Shown here: positions 25,583 to 35,677 of the stretch, one piece after another
How positions within the stretch are numbered: position 1 is the stretch's first letter
Layout of the letters: the number at the start of each line of letters is the position of its first letter
Origin: an uncultured Pelagibacteraceae bacterium
Lineage (GTDB): Bacteria > Pseudomonadota > Alphaproteobacteria > Pelagibacterales > Pelagibacteraceae
Reading direction: 5' to 3'
Length of the DNA stretch: 64,000 nt
Assembly: GCA_902630945.1 (NCBI GenBank)
Contig: CACOWV010000001.1
Span: forward strand, 1-64,000
Notes under the pieces: model-generated
What the model was told of the DNA's origin: nothing
The model's input: only the letters and a program-made list of their open reading frames with translations
The model's database searches: none
Made by a program: the position numbers and the translations under genes

Positions 25583-26002
25583 ATGGGAAAAAATTACTGG
25601 TTAATGAAATCTGAGCCAGATGTTTGGTCTATTGACCAACAGAAAAAAGCTGGAAGTAAAGGAGCGGCATGGGATGGTGTCAGAAATTATCAAGCAGCGA
25701 AAAATTTAAAAGCTATGAGAAAAGGTGATCAATGTTTTTTTTATCATTCAAACATTGGTAAAGAGATAGTTGGGATTATTGAGGTTATAGAGGAAGCTTA
25801 CTTGGATAAAACTGACCAATCTGGTCGGTTTGTAGCCGTCACAGTTAAATTCATTAGAAAACTTGAAAGACCTATTTCGCTTGAAAATATTAAGAAAATT
25901 GAGGAATTGAGCCATTTATCTTTAGTTAAACAAAGTAGATTGTCTGTAATGCCTATAGATTCTAAAAGCTGGAAAATTATAAATAACATGGGTAAGATTT
26001 AA
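25583..26002 (+). CDS. EVE domain protein
   Basis: A 139-residue PUA-like protein. It begins NYWLMKSEPDVWSID and continues AWDGVRNYQAAKNLKAMRKGD and CFFYHSN, the standard EVE/thymocyte-protein-like pattern. EVE domains bind modified nucleotides in DNA or RNA. Two bases after tsaD, a frequent neighbourhood in Alphaproteobacteria, which favours an RNA-modification link. Length is typical. Confidence 0.93.
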   Translation: MGKNYWLMKSEPDVWSIDQQKKAGSKGAAWDGVRNYQAAKNLKAMRKGDQCFFYHSNIGKEIVGIIEVIEEAYLDKTDQSGRFVAVTVKFIRKLERPISLENIKKIEELSHLSLVKQSRLSVMPIDSKSWKIINNMGKI

Positions 26003-26014
26003 CTGAAAATATTT

Positions 26015-28123
26015 ATGCCAAAAAAAAAAAGAAAATCAAAGAATAAAAAAAAATCTTCAAAGAGAAAAGTAATAAAAAAAAGAAGAAAAATTTCTAAAAA
26101 AAGAAGGAAAGTCAAAACTAAATCTTTAAAAAAAAGAAAGATTAAAAAAGTAAGCACTAATTCTGTAAAAAAATCTAAAAATGCATCATCAGAATTGATT
26201 TTTAAGACTAAAAAAGAGTGGATCAAAAATAGTTTAGCTAACAAAGTTCAGTATCAAAACAAGTATAATGAATCGATTAAAAACAATAATTCATTTTGGA
26301 AAAAAGAAGGAAAAAGAATTACTTGGATTAAACCCTATAAAAAAATAAAAGATGTAAAATACAGCAAAGACGAAGTTAGAATTAAATGGTATGAAGATGG
26401 AACTTTAAATGCATCTGCCAACTGTATAGACAGACATTTAAAGGATAAAAAAGATAAAACAGCGATAATTTGGGTTGGAGATGATCCTAAAGATACACAA
26501 AAAATTTCTTACAAACAATTACATCAAAAAGTATCAAAAGCAGCTAATGGTTTAAAAAAACTTGGTATAAAAAAAGGTGATAGAGTAACAATATACCTAA
26601 CTATGATACCAGAATTAGCTATACTAATGTTGGCATGTGCGAGAATTGGGGCTGTTCACTCAATTATCTTTGGAGGATTTTCTGCAGAATCTATTTCGGG
26701 AAGAGTAAATGATTGTGAGTCAGAATATATTATCACAGCGGATGAGGGGGTTAGGGGTGGAAAAACTATTCCTCTTAAAGCAACAACTGATGAGGCACTT
26801 ACAAATTGTCCTAATGTAAAAAAATGCATTGTTGTGAAAAGAACTGGAAACTATGTTTACTGGAATAGTGAAAGAGATGTTTGGTATCACGATTTAATCA
26901 AAGATGTTTCAAATCAATGTGAGCCTGAAGAAATGAACGCAGAAGATCCACTTTTCATACTCTATACATCTGGTTCAACAGGAAAACCCAAAGGAGTTTT
27001 ACACACTACTGGTGGATATATGGTCTACGCATCAATGACACATCAATATATTTTTAATTATAAACCAAAAGATATTTATTGGTGTACGGCAGATATTGGA
27101 TGGGTAACTGGACATAGTTACATTATCTATGGTCCTCTATCCAATGGCGCAACAACTATAATGTTTGAAGGTGTACCAAACTACCCCGATAGTTCTAGAT
27201 GGTGGCAAATAGTTGATAAATTTAAAGTAAACACTTTTTATACTGCTCCTACTGCTATAAGAGCTTTAATGAGAGAGGGCGATGAACCTCTAAAAAAAAC
27301 TTCAAGGAAATCTCTTAAATTGCTAGGCACTGTAGGAGAACCTATTAATCCAGAGGCATGGATGTGGTATTATAAAACTGTAGGTAATTCAAAATGTCCT
27401 ATAGTAGACACTTGGTGGCAGACAGAGACAGGAGGTATATTAATCGCTCCTCAAACTGGTGCAATTCCTTTAAAGCCAGGTTCCGCAACAAAACCTTTTT
27501 ATGGTATAAAACCATGTCTTGTTAATAAAGATGGCCTAGAAATAAAAGGAGCCGGTGAAGGAAGATTGTGCATTTCACAGTCCTGGCCGGGTCAAATGAG
27601 AACCGTTTATGGTGATCATCAAAGATTTATTGATACCTATTTTTCTCAGTTTGATGGAAAATATTTTACCGGTGATGGTTGCAGGAGAGATAAGGATGGA
27701 TACTATTGGATTACTGGAAGAGTTGATGACGTGATAATAGTTTCTGGTCATAACCTTGGTACTGCTGAAATAGAAAGTGCATTTGTTGCACATCCAAAAG
27801 TTGCTGAAGCTGCTGTTGTTGGTTATCCACATGATATTAAAGGCAATGGTCTATATTGTTATGTTACCCTAAATGCTGGAGAAATAGAAACCGGCGATCT
27901 TGAAAGAGAATTGAAACTTTGGGTAAGAAAACAAATTGGCCCACTAGCAACTCCAGATTTAATACATTTTACTCCAGGTCTACCTAAAACAAGATCAGGA
28001 AAAATAATGAGACGAATTTTAAGAAAGATTGCAGCTAATGAACACGAACAATTGGGAGACACGACCACTTTGGCTGATTCAAGCGTTGTATCAAGTTTAG
28101 TTGAAAATAGAAAAAATATTTAA
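26015..28123 (+). CDS. acs: Acetyl-CoA synthetase with a basic N-terminal tail
   Basis: A 702-residue AMP-forming acetyl-CoA synthetase, about 50 residues longer than usual. Core motifs: [13 protein letters not shown] (adenylation loop), [25 protein letters not shown], and [11 protein letters not shown] with the catalytic lysine that is acetylated in homologues. The first 58 residues contain 33 Lys/Arg and resemble a histone-H1-like tail; no internal ATG before the core allows a shorter ATG start. Activates acetate, and the acetate-type symporter genes lie 0.75 kb downstream. Confidence 0.97.
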   Translation: MPKKKRKSKNKKKSSKRKVIKKRRKISKKRRKVKTKSLKKRKIKKVSTNSVKKSKNASSELIFKTKKEWIKNSLANKVQYQNKYNESIKNNNSFWKKEGKRITWIKPYKKIKDVKYSKDEVRIKWYEDGTLNASANCIDRHLKDKKDKTAIIWVGDDPKDTQKISYKQLHQKVSKAANGLKKLGIKKGDRVTIYLTMIPELAILMLACARIGAVHSIIFGGFSAESISGRVNDCESEYIITADEGVRGGKTIPLKATTDEALTNCPNVKKCIVVKRTGNYVYWNSERDVWYHDLIKDVSNQCEPEEMNAEDPLFILYTSGSTGKPKGVLHTTGGYMVYASMTHQYIFNYKPKDIYWCTADIGWVTGHSYIIYGPLSNGATTIMFEGVPNYPDSSRWWQIVDKFKVNTFYTAPTAIRALMREGDEPLKKTSRKSLKLLGTVGEPINPEAWMWYYKTVGNSKCPIVDTWWQTETGGILIAPQTGAIPLKPGSATKPFYGIKPCLVNKDGLEIKGAGEGRLCISQSWPGQMRTVYGDHQRFIDTYFSQFDGKYFTGDGCRRDKDGYYWITGRVDDVIIVSGHNLGTAEIESAFVAHPKVAEAAVVGYPHDIKGNGLYCYVTLNAGEIETGDLERELKLWVRKQIGPLATPDLIHFTPGLPKTRSGKIMRRILRKIAANEHEQLGDTTTLADSSVVSSLVENRKNI

Positions 28124-28743
28124 AATTTAATTCTCTCATTAAATTCTTTTTGAACAACACCCCATTTTAAAATTACCGAGTTAAGAACTATTTTACGATC
28201 TAAACTTTTTAAATCTTCTGCAATAGGTGCCCATTTATATAGTGACAAAGCACTGGGATTAAATGGTAAATCATTATGATAGTTGTCCCAATTAATATTT
28301 TGTAATCTTTCATCAAAACTTTTTTTAGCATTTTCTATAATATCAATCGGCATTTTATTTGAAGTTTCATCATCTAAAATTTTTAAAAAAATTTCCTTTG
28401 CCTTTTCAGTATCCTGATAATTAAAATTTGCTTTCAATTTTGAAAATGTAAAAAAAGTTAGATCTTGAAGAGCAACAGCATAAATATTCCACTTAGCTAA
28501 GTTTACTGATTCCATAAATGTGTCATTTTCAAAATGAAGTACATATCTTGTCCCCATCCTCGTTTTTAGGTAGCCATAGAGGGTTACTTGACTTACCCAG
28601 GCAGATTTTGTTTGAATAAAATTTTCAAGTTCATCTAAATTACTAATTTTCCCCTTAGGGATGAAAGCTTTAAACATAGCAAATAAATAAGTCTTAAAAT
28701 CATGCCAAGTCAGATCTTTCCAAGTAAGTTTATATTTTCCCAT
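28120..28743 (-). CDS. Conserved hypothetical protein
   Basis: A 207-residue soluble protein that I do not recognise. It is rich in aromatic residues ([43 protein letters not shown]) and mostly helical in appearance, with no signal peptide. It sits on the opposite strand between acs and the symporter operon and overlaps the end of acs by 4 bases. Codon use matches its neighbours. Confidence 0.75.
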   Translation of the reverse strand: MGKYKLTWKDLTWHDFKTYLFAMFKAFIPKGKISNLDELENFIQTKSAWVSQVTLYGYLKTRMGTRYVLHFENDTFMESVNLAKWNIYAVALQDLTFFTFSKLKANFNYQDTEKAKEIFLKILDDETSNKMPIDIIENAKKSFDERLQNINWDNYHNDLPFNPSALSLYKWAPIAEDLKSLDRKIVLNSVILKWGVVQKEFNERIKF

Positions 28744-28868
28744 AAAAATAGCTTAATTTGCAACTTATACCCTAAAAAGCCTACTAATATGACTAATTTT
28801 AACACTTTAAATCTCTTTCATTATGGGTATGGTTTTGGCCAGTTATAACTAAAAAGAGAGAGGTATAA

Positions 28869-29129
28869 ATGTCAAAACAACAACAACACTGGGAAAAATC
28901 CAGAGGTTTGCTATTCATGACACTAGCAATCTGGTTTGTATTCTCAATTGGCATCTTCCTATTCGGAGCTGAAATGAACGAAGTTACGGGACCATTTGGT
29001 TATCCGTTAACTTATTGGTTTACTTGTCAGGGTTCTCTTGGAATTTTCGTAATCCTAATTTTCTGGTTTGCGAACAGACAAGAAAAAATTGATGAAGAGT
29101 TCGGCTTTTCAGAGAGAGGAGATGACTAA
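28869..29129 (+). CDS. DUF4212 small subunit of a sodium/solute symporter
   Basis: An 86-residue protein with two membrane helices (about 15-36 and 50-70) and the DUF4212 features HWEKSRGLLFMTLAIWFVFS, FPLTYW-type segment (here YPLTYWFTCQGSL) and IFWFANRQEKIDEEFG. It accompanies the VC_2705-type symporter directly downstream, with a one-base overlap (TAATG). A GAGAGAGG site precedes the ATG by 6 bases. Richer in G+C and better codon-adapted than most genes here, implying strong expression. Confidence 0.92.
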   Translation: MSKQQQHWEKSRGLLFMTLAIWFVFSIGIFLFGAEMNEVTGPFGYPLTYWFTCQGSLGIFVILIFWFANRQEKIDEEFGFSERGDD

Positions 29130-30943
29130 TGATAAAAGGTAATTTTATAGACAATTTACCTAAGGTTTATGGAATCTATACAGGTGGTTTTTTAGCTTTC
29201 ATAATCATTATGTCAATTGCCGAGCAGATGGGTATGACAGCGAAAACAATTGGTATTTGTTTCGTTGCCTTCACAGTAGCCATCTATGCTATAATTGGTT
29301 ATCTATCACGTACAGCACAAGCTGATGCGTATTACGTAGCTGGAAGACAGGTACCAACCGTATTCAATGGAATGGCGACTGCAGCAGACTGGATGTCTGG
29401 TGCATCATTTGTTGCAATGGCTGGTGGTATTTACTTTAAAGGTTACGGATATATGGCACTACTTGTAGGTTGGACTGGTGGATATGTATTAGTTGCATCT
29501 TTATTAGCACCATACTTAAGAAAATTTGGCTGTTACACAGTCCCAGATTTTATAGGTACAAGATACGGTGGTAATTTAACAAGGTTTCTTGCAGTAGTAG
29601 TTTTAACTGTTGCTTCATTTACCTATGTGACTGCTCAAATTAACGCTACAGGTACAATTGCATCTGTTGCACTTGATATTCCATTTCAATACGCTGTCTA
29701 TGTTGGACTAATAAGTATTTTATTATGTTCAATGTTAGGGGGTATGAGAGGAGTAACTTGGACACAGGTTGCACAATACATTGTACTTATCATAGCTTAC
29801 TTATTACCAGTATTCTGGATCAGTAATAAAATGGGTGCGGGTTTCTTCCCTCACTTTATGTTAGCTGATGAAGTAGCTAGAATTGGTGAACTTGAACAGC
29901 AATTTGGTTTTATTGCAAACTCAAAAGAAAATCTTGCAATGGTACCAAAAGGATTAGCTGGAATAACTAAAGCTCACTCGGCTGTAAACGCTACGCCATG
30001 GGCATTTATTTCATTAGCATTAGCGATGATGATGGGAACAGCATCGTTGCCACACGTGATGATGAGATATTTCACTACTCCAAGTGTTAAAGCAGCTAGA
30101 AAATCAGTAGGTTGGTCATTATTCTTTATCTTCCTACTTTATTCTTCTGCTCCAATGTTAGCAACTTTATCTAAATTGTCATTGATTGATCCGTCATTAC
30201 CAACTGGTATTATCGGTAAATCAATTGCAGAAGTTCAAGCGATAGATTGGTATCAAAACTGGAACCAAGCAAACTTAATGTTTGTAAGCGACTTTAACGG
30301 AAATGGAACTCTTGAGTTAAATGAGTTTTTCATGGGTGGTAAAGCCGTTGTGTTAGCAACTCCGGAAATAGCTGGATTACCATATGTAATCTCAGGTCTA
30401 GTTGCTGCTGGAGGTATGGCTGCTGCCATGTCAACAGCTGATGGTTTGATTCTAGCAATTGCAAACGCAATCTCACATGATGTTTACTATAAAATCATCG
30501 ATCCAAAAGCTGAGACTGCTAAGAGACTAGTTGTTGCAAGGGTATTACTTGTAGTGATTGGTTTTGCTGGAGCAACTATTGCGGCAATGGAGATCCAAGG
30601 TATCTTAGGTTCAGTAATCTGGGCTTTTGACTTTGCGATGTCTGGATTGTTCTTCCCACTTGTACTTGGTGTATGGTGGAAGAGAGCTAACAGAGAAGGT
30701 GCTATAGCTGGTATGGCTTTAGGATTAATTTCTGGTGCTGGTTACCTAATTTGGGTAAGAAACGGCGGAAGTGGATTCTTAGGTATTACACAGTTAACGT
30801 TTGGTATCTTTGGTTCAGCTGTCAGCTTAGTAGCTATGGTTGTTGTAAGTTTAATAACTTCAGAACCAAGTGCTGCAACACAAAAAATGGTTGATGAGGT
30901 TCGTGTACCTTCAGGTAAATCGATCCTTGGCAAACAACACTAA
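29129..30943 (+). CDS. Sodium:solute symporter, acetate-type (VC_2705 subfamily)
   Basis: A 604-residue symporter with about 13 membrane helices. Typical segments: DAYYVAGRQVPTVFNGMATAADWMSGASF, CYTVPDFIGTRYGG, MMMGTASLPHVMMRYFTTPS and MAAAMSTADGLILAIANAISHDVY. Residues 388-399 form a canonical EF-hand loop (DFNGNGTLELNE) in an external loop before the helix with GLVAAGGMAAAM. Substrate is probably acetate or another short carboxylate, given acs nearby. Paired with DUF4212 and closed by a strong terminator. Confidence 0.94.
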   Translation: MIKGNFIDNLPKVYGIYTGGFLAFIIIMSIAEQMGMTAKTIGICFVAFTVAIYAIIGYLSRTAQADAYYVAGRQVPTVFNGMATAADWMSGASFVAMAGGIYFKGYGYMALLVGWTGGYVLVASLLAPYLRKFGCYTVPDFIGTRYGGNLTRFLAVVVLTVASFTYVTAQINATGTIASVALDIPFQYAVYVGLISILLCSMLGGMRGVTWTQVAQYIVLIIAYLLPVFWISNKMGAGFFPHFMLADEVARIGELEQQFGFIANSKENLAMVPKGLAGITKAHSAVNATPWAFISLALAMMMGTASLPHVMMRYFTTPSVKAARKSVGWSLFFIFLLYSSAPMLATLSKLSLIDPSLPTGIIGKSIAEVQAIDWYQNWNQANLMFVSDFNGNGTLELNEFFMGGKAVVLATPEIAGLPYVISGLVAAGGMAAAMSTADGLILAIANAISHDVYYKIIDPKAETAKRLVVARVLLVVIGFAGATIAAMEIQGILGSVIWAFDFAMSGLFFPLVLGVWWKRANREGAIAGMALGLISGAGYLIWVRNGGSGFLGITQLTFGIFGSAVSLVAMVVVSLITSEPSAATQKMVDEVRVPSGKSILGKQH

Positions 30944-30953
30944 ATAATTTTTT

Positions 30954-30979
30954 AAAGGGGCGATTAATTTCGCCCCTTT
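30954..30979 (+). terminator. Intrinsic terminator of the symporter operon
   Basis: A perfect 10-bp stem (AAAGGGGCGA at 30954-30963 with TCGCCCCTTT at 30970-30979), 6-base loop TTAATT, followed by TTAATTT. It begins 10 bases after the symporter stop. The T-flanked symmetric stem could also work on the minus strand. Confidence 0.9.
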
Positions 30980-31012
30980 TAATTTCCACACTTATCAAAT
31001 ATAAATTCATAA

Positions 31013-31369
31013 ATGTCTGCTAACTTTCATCCTTTGGTTTATATAATTGATTATATACTGGGTGTAATTATGTGGACCTTGATTGGAAGAGTAGCAATGA
31101 ATATTTTTCAAAGAGAAGATTCTCAATTTTTCTTTATGAAAGTATTTGTAAAATTTACAAATCCTTTGCTTAAAATATTTAAACCAATAACTCCTGCATT
31201 TATAATTCAACCCATAGTACCTTTGTATGTAGCTTGGTTTTTCTTTATGATAAGGTTTTATTTAATGCCATGGGTTTTAGGTTATTCTGTGATGGGCATG
31301 TTATCTTTTCCTTTGGAAAGCGAAATTTCGAGACAAATTTACCAATTTTTTAATTCAATTAAATTTTAA
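31013..31369 (+). CDS. YggT-like membrane protein
   Basis: A 118-residue protein with two to three membrane helices. The segment FTNPLLKIFKPITPAFI followed by PLYVAWFFFMIRFYLMP resembles the YggT repeat (conserved N/D-P and the adjacent amphipathic stretch), though less closely than the gene at 21458-21748. Located after the symporter terminator and 28 bases before rpe. Confidence 0.6.
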   Translation: MSANFHPLVYIIDYILGVIMWTLIGRVAMNIFQREDSQFFFMKVFVKFTNPLLKIFKPITPAFIIQPIVPLYVAWFFFMIRFYLMPWVLGYSVMGMLSFPLESEISRQIYQFFNSIKF

Positions 31370-31397
31370 AAATTGATACTAGTATGACTAGTTATCA

Positions 31398-32057
31398 ATG
31401 AAAAAAATAAAAATCTCACCATCAATTTTATCAGCTGATTTTAGTCAGTTGGGGGAAGAAATAAAAAGACTGGAAAAATGTGGAGCTGATATGATTCATG
31501 TTGATGTGATGGATGGTCACTTCGTGCCAAACTTAACTATTGGGCCACCAGTAATAAAAGCATTAAAGAAAAGTACCTCAATGTTATTTGATGTACATTT
31601 GATGATTTCACCAGTTCATAAATATATTGATGATTATTCAGATGCAGGTGCTGATATAATCACAATCCATCCAGAGGCAACTGATGATTTAGATTTATCT
31701 ATCTCAAAAATAAAAAGATTAAAAAAAAAAGTTGGTGTATCTTTAAATCCAGAAACCAAGATAGATGTTATAATAAAATATTTAGATAAAATTGATTTAG
31801 TTTTGATAATGAGCGTAAATCCAGGTTTTGGAGGTCAAAAATTTATGCCCGAAGTTTTATCAAAAATAAAAGATTTAAAAAAAATTCAAGAAGAAAAAAA
31901 ATTAGATTTTGACATTGAAATTGACGGTGGAATTAATTTTGAAAATTGCAAAACAGCGATAGAAGCTGGAGCAAATATATTAGTTTCTGGAACAACAATT
32001 TTTAAAAGTAATAATGGAGATATTAAAAAAAATATTGAGCTACTAAAATCAAAATAA
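31398..32057 (+). CDS. rpe: Ribulose-phosphate 3-epimerase
   Basis: A 219-residue TIM-barrel enzyme of the pentose phosphate pathway. Motifs: SPSILSADFSQLGEEI, HVDVMDGHFVPNLTIGP with metal-binding His/Asp, DVHLMI, MSVNPGFGGQKF, and DIEIDGGIN. Full length. It starts a run continuing into the heparinase-like gene (4-base gap) and purH. Confidence 0.97.
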   Translation: MKKIKISPSILSADFSQLGEEIKRLEKCGADMIHVDVMDGHFVPNLTIGPPVIKALKKSTSMLFDVHLMISPVHKYIDDYSDAGADIITIHPEATDDLDLSISKIKRLKKKVGVSLNPETKIDVIIKYLDKIDLVLIMSVNPGFGGQKFMPEVLSKIKDLKKIQEEKKLDFDIEIDGGINFENCKTAIEAGANILVSGTTIFKSNNGDIKKNIELLKSK

Positions 32058-32061
32058 TTTC

Positions 32062-33672
32062 ATGATTTACATAAATCGTTTTTTTTTTAGTATTTTAAAT
32101 CAATTAAGAAAATTTTATCTAAATTCAAATCTGTACGAAAGAAAAATTTCTAAGATTTATAGTAATGAGTTGATTTACAAACCAAGTCCTTATCTATTAT
32201 CATCTTTAATTAAATATCAAAAAAAAAAATTCAAAATTGATGATTTTTCTTTAGATAAAATTTGGAATTATAATGAAATAAGTAATAAAAAATTTAAAAA
32301 CTTAAATAATTTTTACTGGTTTTTTAGTTTAGATTTAAAATCATCTAAACAAACTGCACAATCGGTGATTTCTAATTGGATTAATTACAATCAAAAATAT
32401 AACGATAGAACTTGGGAATTTGATTTAACTGCAAAAAGAATTATTGCTTGGTTGTCTTGTCATAATCTCACATACGATGGAAGTAACCAAAATTATAAAA
32501 ATATTTTCAATATGATGATTCAAAAACAAACAAACCATCTCATCAATGAAGTAAGTAAATCCAAAATTCTAGATGATAAGCTAGTTGGTTGTGCTTCAAT
32601 AATCTTAGTAGGACTTTGTTATCAAAATGAAAAAAGATATTTATCTTATGGATCAAATCTTTTAAAGAAAATTTCAAAATTAGCTTTAGATAATAATGGC
32701 TTTACAAAATCAAGAAATATTAAGCAATTAATTATTTTTCTTAAATATTTTGTTCTTATAAGAGAATGGTTTAAAGAATCTCAAATTAATATTCCTGAAC
32801 ACATTGATGAAACAATTTATTACCTTGGGCAAAGTTATGCTTTTATTTGGCAAAATATAGGTTCTGATCTTTTATTCAATGGTAATAATATTTCAAACAA
32901 TTTTGATTTTGATAATTATTTAAAAAGATTGGGATATAAATTTAAAAATGAAAATAAGGAACATGCTGGTTATTTAATATTCAAAAATAAAAAAATTTGT
33001 TTTGCTATGGATGTTGGTTCGACACCTAATTCAAATCATACAAAAGATTATCAATCTGGGGCTCTTTCATTTGAAATAATATCAAATGGAAAAAAATTAA
33101 TTAGTAATTGTGGATATCATAAGAAAATTAATAATGAACTTAATCAGATCTCAAAATCATCGGCTGCTCAAAGTACCTTGATAATTGATGATAATTCTTC
33201 GTGTAAATTTTCTAAAATAGATAATCACTTAATTATAAAAAAAGGATTAAAAATATTTAAGAAGAGTAGTATTTTTGAAAAGAATTATTGGAAAATTAAT
33301 GCTTCTCACGATGGATACTTAAAAAAATATAATTCAATTCATGAAAGAGAAATTGAATTTTATCCTGAAAATATGATTTTTATTGGAACTGATAGAATAA
33401 TAAAAAAAAAGGCGAACAAAAATTACAAATTTGATATTAGATTTCATGTTGAACCAAATATCAAGTTAATGAGAACACAAGATAAAAAAACAATCCTCAT
33501 AGAATTAATTGATGAAGGTTGGAAATTTACGTGTAATAATTATGATATTGATATTGATAATGGTTTATATTTCGGTAATAAAAATTCATATATAGAAAAT
33601 CAAAACATTTTCATATCAGGAGTTTCCAATAATCAAATTGAAGATATAAAATGGGAAATAAAAAAAATATGA
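32062..33672 (+). CDS. Heparinase II/III family protein
   Basis: A 536-residue protein. The N-terminal half is alpha-helical with WEFDLTAKRIIAWLSCHNLTYDG; the C-terminal beta-sandwich (from about residue 300) has HAGYLIF, FAMDVGSTPNSNHTKDYQSGALSFEI and NCGYHKK, the heparinase II/III-like pattern. Such proteins are polysaccharide lyases or uncharacterised relatives; no signal peptide is obvious, so a cytoplasmic or envelope role is unclear. The rpe-heparinase-purH order is a common alphaproteobacterial one. Its stop overlaps the purH ATG as ATGA. Confidence 0.88.
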   Translation: MIYINRFFFSILNQLRKFYLNSNLYERKISKIYSNELIYKPSPYLLSSLIKYQKKKFKIDDFSLDKIWNYNEISNKKFKNLNNFYWFFSLDLKSSKQTAQSVISNWINYNQKYNDRTWEFDLTAKRIIAWLSCHNLTYDGSNQNYKNIFNMMIQKQTNHLINEVSKSKILDDKLVGCASIILVGLCYQNEKRYLSYGSNLLKKISKLALDNNGFTKSRNIKQLIIFLKYFVLIREWFKESQINIPEHIDETIYYLGQSYAFIWQNIGSDLLFNGNNISNNFDFDNYLKRLGYKFKNENKEHAGYLIFKNKKICFAMDVGSTPNSNHTKDYQSGALSFEIISNGKKLISNCGYHKKINNELNQISKSSAAQSTLIIDDNSSCKFSKIDNHLIIKKGLKIFKKSSIFEKNYWKINASHDGYLKKYNSIHEREIEFYPENMIFIGTDRIIKKKANKNYKFDIRFHVEPNIKLMRTQDKKTILIELIDEGWKFTCNNYDIDIDNGLYFGNKNSYIENQNIFISGVSNNQIEDIKWEIKKI

Positions 33673-35207
33673 AGAAAAAAATTCGCACTGCTTTAATATC
33701 ATTGTCAGATAAATCAAATCTTAAACCACTCTTAAAAGTCCTCAAAAAATTTAATATAAAAATAATAAGCTCTGGTGGTACTTATAAAAAAATAAAAAAA
33801 CTAAGATTTGAATGTGTGGAAATATCAGATTTTACCGGTTTCAATCAAATTCTTGGTGGAAGAGTAAAAACTTTACATCCAAAAATTCATTCAGGAATTT
33901 TAAATATTAGAAATAATAAAAAACATCAAAAAGACATAAAAAAAAATAACTTTGAAAATATTGATCTTGTTATTGTAAATTTTTATCCATTTGAAAAAGC
34001 ACTAGCTCAAAAAAAAAATCATAAAAAAATTTTGGAAAACATAGATATTGGTGGACCTACTATGGTGAGGGCTGCTGCAAAAAATTATGAAGATGTAACA
34101 GTAATAACCTCTAATGATCATTATTTAGAATTATTGAATGAACTTAAAATTCATAAGGGCGCAACATCTCTTGAATTTAGAGAAAAAATGTCACGAATTG
34201 CCTTTGCACAAACAGCTTATTATGACTCTCTAATATCGAATTATTTTAGTGAAAAATCAAAAAGTCCTTTTTCAGAAAAGAAAATTTTTTTTGGAAACTT
34301 AGTAGAAAAATTAAGATATGGAGAAAATCCTCATCAACAAAGCGCAATATATTCACAAAATCAAAACTTTAATTTAAAAAAAATTCATGGCAATCAATTA
34401 AGTTATAATAATTACAATGACATATTTTCAGCTTTAAGCATTTCAAAAACTTTACCAAAAAATAGAGGTACTGCAATAATAAAACATGCAAATCCTTGTG
34501 GAGTATCAATCACTAAAAATAAATTAGATAGTTTTAAATATGCTTTAGCTTGTGATCCAATTAGCGCATTTGGTGGTATTGTATCTTGTAATTTTAAAAT
34601 TAATCATAAATTAGCAATAGAGTTAAACAAAATTTTTCTCGAGGTAATTATTGCCAATGGCTTTAATTTGAAAGCATTAAAATTATTAAAATCAAAAAAG
34701 AATTTAAGATTAATTGATGCATCTAATTTTAACTTTAATCAGTCTCATAAATTCAGCTCAATTGGTAATTCAATTCTATTGCAATCAGAGGATAATAAAA
34801 TCTTTTCAAAAAGGGATTTTAAGGTCGTTTCAAAAAGAAAACCAAATAAACAACAATTTGATAATCTGATTTTTGCATTTAATGTTTGCCGTTATGTAAA
34901 ATCTAATGCAATAGTGCTTGCAAGTAATTATACTACAATTGGAATCGGTTCTGGACAACCAAGTAGAATTGATAGTTGTAAAATTGCAATCGATAAAATG
35001 AATGAATTTACAAATACAAAAAATGATATAGTGGCAGCATCAGATGCCTTTTTTCCTTTTGTAGATGGTATTGAAAAACTTGTTCAATCAGGAGTGACCG
35101 CTGTAGTACAACCGGCTGGATCAATTCGCGATAAGGAGATCATTAAATTTGCTAATGCAACAAATACTGTTCTAATTTTTTCTAAAACAAGACATTTTAG
35201 GCATTAA
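33669..35207 (+). CDS. purH: Bifunctional AICAR formyltransferase/IMP cyclohydrolase
   Basis: A 512-residue enzyme of the last two steps of IMP synthesis. N-terminal cyclohydrolase: TALISLSDKSNL, SSGGTYKKI, GGRVKTLHPKIH, NIDIGGPTMVRAAAKN. C-terminal transformylase: LRYGENPHQQSA, KHANPCGVS, and the end GVTAVVQPAGSIRDKE. The start at 33669 is preferred over 33651 because it forms an ATGA overlap with the upstream stop and matches the usual N-terminus. Confidence 0.97.
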   Translation: MKKKIRTALISLSDKSNLKPLLKVLKKFNIKIISSGGTYKKIKKLRFECVEISDFTGFNQILGGRVKTLHPKIHSGILNIRNNKKHQKDIKKNNFENIDLVIVNFYPFEKALAQKKNHKKILENIDIGGPTMVRAAAKNYEDVTVITSNDHYLELLNELKIHKGATSLEFREKMSRIAFAQTAYYDSLISNYFSEKSKSPFSEKKIFFGNLVEKLRYGENPHQQSAIYSQNQNFNLKKIHGNQLSYNNYNDIFSALSISKTLPKNRGTAIIKHANPCGVSITKNKLDSFKYALACDPISAFGGIVSCNFKINHKLAIELNKIFLEVIIANGFNLKALKLLKSKKNLRLIDASNFNFNQSHKFSSIGNSILLQSEDNKIFSKRDFKVVSKRKPNKQQFDNLIFAFNVCRYVKSNAIVLASNYTTIGIGSGQPSRIDSCKIAIDKMNEFTNTKNDIVAASDAFFPFVDGIEKLVQSGVTAVVQPAGSIRDKEIIKFANATNTVLIFSKTRHFRH

Positions 35208-35539
35208 ATTTGATCTATTTTAGCAGCCAAAATAAAATCGTTCTCAGATAAACCTTCAATAGCATGTGTGGTAATACTTATTACGGCATACCCCCATCCA
35301 AAATTTATATCAGGATGATGCCCCTCCTCTTCAGAAATTTTTCCAACTGCATTTACAAAATTTTGACTATCCAAAAAATTTTTAAATTTAAATTTTTTTT
35401 CCAATAAATAATTATTTTTTTCATTTTTAATTATACCCCATCCATCTACTTTTTTTTGATACTTATGAATTTCTGAGATATCAAAAGGAATTACTCCTCC
35501 TTCACATGGAACACATTTTTTATTTAATAAATCACTCAT
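35204..35539 (-). CDS. phhB: Pterin-4a-carbinolamine dehydratase
   Basis: A 111-residue protein with the family motif EEEGHHPDINFGWGYAVISITTHAIEGLSENDF containing the catalytic histidine pair; the upstream part KYQKKVDGWGIIKNEKNNYLLEKKFKFKNF also fits. It recycles pterin cofactor in phenylalanine hydroxylation or acts in molybdopterin/folate side roles. A longer reading frame to 35605 exists but runs through the tRNA-Gly gene, so the ATG at 35539 is the real start. Confidence 0.93.
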   Translation of the reverse strand: MSDLLNKKCVPCEGGVIPFDISEIHKYQKKVDGWGIIKNEKNNYLLEKKFKFKNFLDSQNFVNAVGKISEEEGHHPDINFGWGYAVISITTHAIEGLSENDFILAAKIDQI

Positions 35540-35544
35540 AAAAT

Positions 35545-35619
35545 TGGAGCGGGCAAAGGGGGTCGAACCCTCGACCTTCTCGTTGGCAACGAGACGCTCT
35601 ACCACTGAGCTATGCCCGC
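35545..35619 (-). tRNA. tRNA-Gly(GCC)
   Basis: Cloverleaf read on the minus strand: acceptor GCGGGCA pairing with TGCCCGC, D-arm GCTC-AGTGGTA-GAGC, anticodon arm TCTCG-TTGCCAA-CGAGA with anticodon GCC, and T-arm GAGGG-TTCGACC-CCCTT. Discriminator T and CCA are encoded. It is 5 bases upstream of phhB. Confidence 0.97.
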
Positions 35620-35677
35620 TTATAAAAGATAATATAAATAAAGCTAATTTTTAAAGCAAGCAATAATAAAGATCTTA

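Noticed and set aside
25999-26244. Minus-strand Phe/Leu-rich frame opposite the acs tail
   Set aside because: It is the complement of Lys-rich codons; no ribosome site or family match.
28744-28868. Riboswitch upstream of the DUF4212-symporter operon
   Set aside because: Only a 6-base complementarity (ATACCC/GGGTAT) is visible and no known riboswitch core was recognised.
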